From positions 209,462-273,461 of the forward strand of contig JAUNPU010000001.1 in assembly GCA_030536555.1 (NCBI GenBank): 64,000 nt of DNA. The letters run 5' to 3'. Positions 62,246 through 64,000 of the stretch are shown piece by piece. The stretch comes from Eubacteriales bacterium (lineage in GTDB: Bacteria > Bacillota > Clostridia > Lachnospirales > Lachnospiraceae). Numbering within the stretch: position 1 is the first letter of the stretch; the number at the start of each line of letters is the position of its first letter. A model generated the notes under the pieces. It worked only from the letters and a program-made list of their open reading frames with translations. It searched no databases and had not been told where the DNA came from. The position numbers and the translations under genes are program-made.

Positions 62246-63406
62246 ATGTACCTGTTATTACTGGCATTGATTTATCTGGCGTTTATCAGTCTGGGACTGC
62301 CGGATTCATTACTTGGCTCTGCGTGGCCGTCGATGCGGGCGGTGTTTGATGTCCCCATCTCGTATATGGGAATTATTTCCATGATCATCAGCGGAGGGAC
62401 GATTTGCTCCAGTTTGCTTTCTGACCGTCTGACCAGCCGATTTGGTACAAAATATGTTGTTGTATGCAGTGTCTGTCTGACAGCAACAGCGCTTTTTGGC
62501 TTTGGCGCTTCTGCGGAATTCTGGATGCTGTGTATATGGGCAATTCCCTATGGCTGTGGTGCAGGGGCGATTGATGCGGCGTTGAATAACTATGTTGCAC
62601 TGCACTACAATTCCAGACACATGAGCTGGCTTCACTGCTTTTGGGGAGTGGGGACGATCATCAGCCCCTATGTCATGCGGTGGTCTCTGGTACATGCAAC
62701 GTGGAACTGTGGCTATCGCATTGTTTCCGGCATTCAGTTCTGCATCGCTGTGGTACTGATTCTGACCCTGACGGTGTGGAAAGTGGAACAGAGTTCCGCG
62801 GATAAAGGAGAGGAAAGCAAGGCACTCGGAATCAAAGGAGCACTGAAAATAAAAGGCGTGCCATACCTGCTGCTTGGATTTCTGGCATATTGTGCAGCGG
62901 AAAGCACAGCAATGCTGTGGTCCAGCAGTTACCTTGTGGAAACGCGGGGAATTTCCAGAGAGCTGGCAGCTGCGTTCGGCGCACTTTTTTTCATCGGAAT
63001 TACCACAGGCAGGTTTATATCCGGTTTTATTGCAGAACAGCTGGGCGACAGAAATCTGATTCGGCTTGGTACGGGCATCATTGCAGCAGGAATCCTGTGT
63101 GTACTGCTTCCGGTCAGGACGGATGGCGTTGCGCTGGCTGGTCTTGTGATTATTGGACTGGGCTGCGCTCCTGTATATCCGAGTATTATTCACTCGACCC
63201 CATCGAATTTCGGGGCTGAGAATTCGCAGGCAATTATCGGTATTCAGATGGCAAGTGCATATGTGGGCTCCACGTTTATGCCACCGTTGTTCGGACTGCT
63301 TGCGAATCATGTCAGCATGGAATTGTTTCCACTGTATCTGGCAGCCTTTTTCCTGCTGATGATCGTGATGATTGAAAAAACCTTTCGACTGGTAGAAAGA
63401 AACTGA
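62246..63406 (+). CDS. MFS transporter (fucose-permease-like)
   Basis: A 386-residue major facilitator with 12 helices. It begins LLLALIYLAFISLGLPDSLLGSAWPSMRAVFDVPISYMGIISMIISGGTICSSLLSDRLTSRFG, with the conserved loop DRLTSRFG between helices 2 and 3, and has a symmetric second half. The substrate is unknown; the general shape is near sugar permeases of the FucP/YbjJ kind. Its ATG at 62246 has only a weak GAGG 13 bases upstream. It lies between the ilvE terminator and the ssrA promoter. Confidence 0.88.
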   Translation: MYLLLLALIYLAFISLGLPDSLLGSAWPSMRAVFDVPISYMGIISMIISGGTICSSLLSDRLTSRFGTKYVVVCSVCLTATALFGFGASAEFWMLCIWAIPYGCGAGAIDAALNNYVALHYNSRHMSWLHCFWGVGTIISPYVMRWSLVHATWNCGYRIVSGIQFCIAVVLILTLTVWKVEQSSADKGEESKALGIKGALKIKGVPYLLLGFLAYCAAESTAMLWSSSYLVETRGISRELAAAFGALFFIGITTGRFISGFIAEQLGDRNLIRLGTGIIAAGILCVLLPVRTDGVALAGLVIIGLGCAPVYPSIIHSTPSNFGAENSQAIIGIQMASAYVGSTFMPPLFGLLANHVSMELFPLYLAAFFLLMIVMIEKTFRLVERN

Positions 63407-63451
63407 GAATCACAAATTTCTTACCACTTTCTTACAATAAGAACTGCGGCG

Positions 63452-63480
63452 TTGACAATCATGCCATCGGGTGCTACAAT
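63452..63480 (+). promoter_or_regulatory. Sigma-A promoter for ssrA
   Basis: TTGACA (63452-63457) and TACAAT (63475-63480), spacer 17, with transcription starting about 28 bases before the mature tmRNA 5' end. Confidence 0.88.
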
Positions 63481-63514
63481 GAAACTCCACCGATGAGTCG
63501 CGGTGAACCAGTGA

Positions 63515-63854
63515 GGGGTTGTACTGGTTTCGACGGGGGTCATGCAGCTGGTGAAGCTATCCGCATGCGATGCGTTAAATGGCAAAATTAAAATTAAACG
63601 CTGAAGATAATTTAGCATACGCAGCCTAATGGCTGCTGTCAGCCTTAGTGCACTCACACATTAAGAACCTGGCATCGACTATGTGAGAAACGACATGCAG
63701 TAAGCTTTGCCTGCATGGGCGTATCATGAAGCTACCAAAGCCGTAAGGGTGTCTGTTCCCGTGCGGTGGAGGGAATGTCAAATAACCGACTATGATAGTA
63801 GAAGAACAGGGAATTGGTTTTCGGACAGGGGTTCGATTCCCCTCAGCTCCACTA
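63515..63854 (+). ncRNA. ssrA: tmRNA (transfer-messenger RNA)
   Basis: The acceptor stem is GGGGTTG (63515-63521) with CAGCTCC (63844-63850). The TTTCGAC and GGGGTTCGATTCCCC tRNA-like parts are present. The tag frame starts at GCA 63582 and runs to TAA 63627-63629: AKLKLNAEDNLAYAA. It rescues stalled ribosomes and marks unfinished peptides, ending in the usual LAYAA-like degron. The last bases read ACTA, so CCA is not encoded and must be added. A terminator begins at once. Confidence 0.97.
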
Positions 63855-63884
63855 AAAAAGTACCGTATTTACGGTACTTTTTTT
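63854..63884 (+). terminator. Intrinsic terminator of ssrA
   Basis: AGTACCGT pairs with ACGGTACT around ATTT and is followed by a T run. The stem overlaps the stop codon of the possible integrase gene on the minus strand. Confidence 0.92.
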
Positions 63885-64000
63885 ATGCCGTGTTGCATTT
63901 CGTGTTGCATTAGCTTTGTAAGAGATTCATACCATCCGTCTGAATCGGCCTCTACAACATGCAGGAGGAAATGGCATAAATATTTCTGTATCGGACAACA
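63869..64000 (-). CDS. Partial open frame entering from the right edge, possible integrase C-terminus
   Basis: On the minus strand a frame is open from the right edge to TAA at 63871-63869 (43 codons), ending DGWYESLTKLMQHEMQHGIKKVP. The MQHEMQHG part comes from a 12-base repeat (GTGTTGCAT on the + strand at 63890-63898 and 63902-63910). A gene converging on ssrA and ending within its terminator is the usual position for a tyrosine integrase of an element inserted at the tmRNA 3' end. No catalytic residue is inside the window, so this is a position-based guess; it could also be random open sequence. Confidence 0.35.
   Translation of the reverse strand, partial: CCPIQKYLCHFLLHVVEADSDGWYESLTKLMQHEMQHGIKKVP

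Overview
The window looks like chromosomal DNA from a Gram-positive anaerobic Clostridia, most likely a Lachnospiraceae-type gut bacterium. The supporting signs are strong AGGAGG ribosome sites, near-consensus sigma-A promoters with 17-bp spacers, many U-tailed terminators, a ZTP riboswitch on purine genes, an anaerobic sulfatase-maturing enzyme, PD-(D/E)XK/Rpn-type genes, an LPXTG gene remnant, and a tmRNA without an encoded CCA. Genus cannot be fixed from sequence reading alone. Most genes are on the + strand.

Layout. 1-3 kb: end of a membrane-anchored surface protein and its FtsX/MacB-type permease. 3-5.7 kb: promoter, ZTP riboswitch with terminator, IMP cyclohydrolase (purO), an unusual hairpin-repeat region, and a stand-alone AICAR transformylase. 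6-11 kb: azlCD (minus strand), an hflK/hflC-like pair, and a cation/proton antiporter. 11-19.7 kb: a LacI-type regulator divergent from a two-permease, two-ATPase ABC importer, then a cytoplasmic sulfatase and its radical-SAM maturase; twin operators sit just downstream of both divergent promoters. 19.7-31 kb: accessory-looking region with an AAA/PD-(D/E)XK protein, a TetM/EF-G-like GTPase fused to a YacP/Rae1-type NYN nuclease, a frameshifted LPXTG remnant, two Rpn-like genes (one between identical 34-bp repeats), topoisomerase III, and an unknown membrane protein.

31-38 kb: a lactose/cellobiose-family PTS (EIIC, PRD-type regulator, EIIB, EIIA) with purine nucleoside phosphorylase, a HAD phosphatase and a GH13 alpha-glucosidase. 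38-40.6 kb: gpmI and a zinc-ribbon membrane protein. 40.8-48.3 kb: one tight operon of ABC exporter, DegV, sensor kinase, GerMN lipoprotein and ComEC. 48.4-52.4 kb: a cupin/AraC/MFS cassette lying between comEC and holA, genes that are usually neighbours in Firmicutes. 52.5-57.3 kb: holA, then purE-purM-purN-purD. 57.4-63.4 kb: an EAL phosphodiesterase with a degenerate GGDEF, a MATE transporter, ilvE and an MFS transporter. 63.4-64 kb: ssrA (tmRNA), its terminator, and an open frame entering from the right edge that may be an integrase end.

The most unusual items are the GTPase-NYN fusion, the import-then-desulfate module, the split purH under a ZTP riboswitch with alternating hairpin arms between the two genes, and the kinase/GerMN pair without a response regulator. 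All calls come from reading the sequence; no database search was run.
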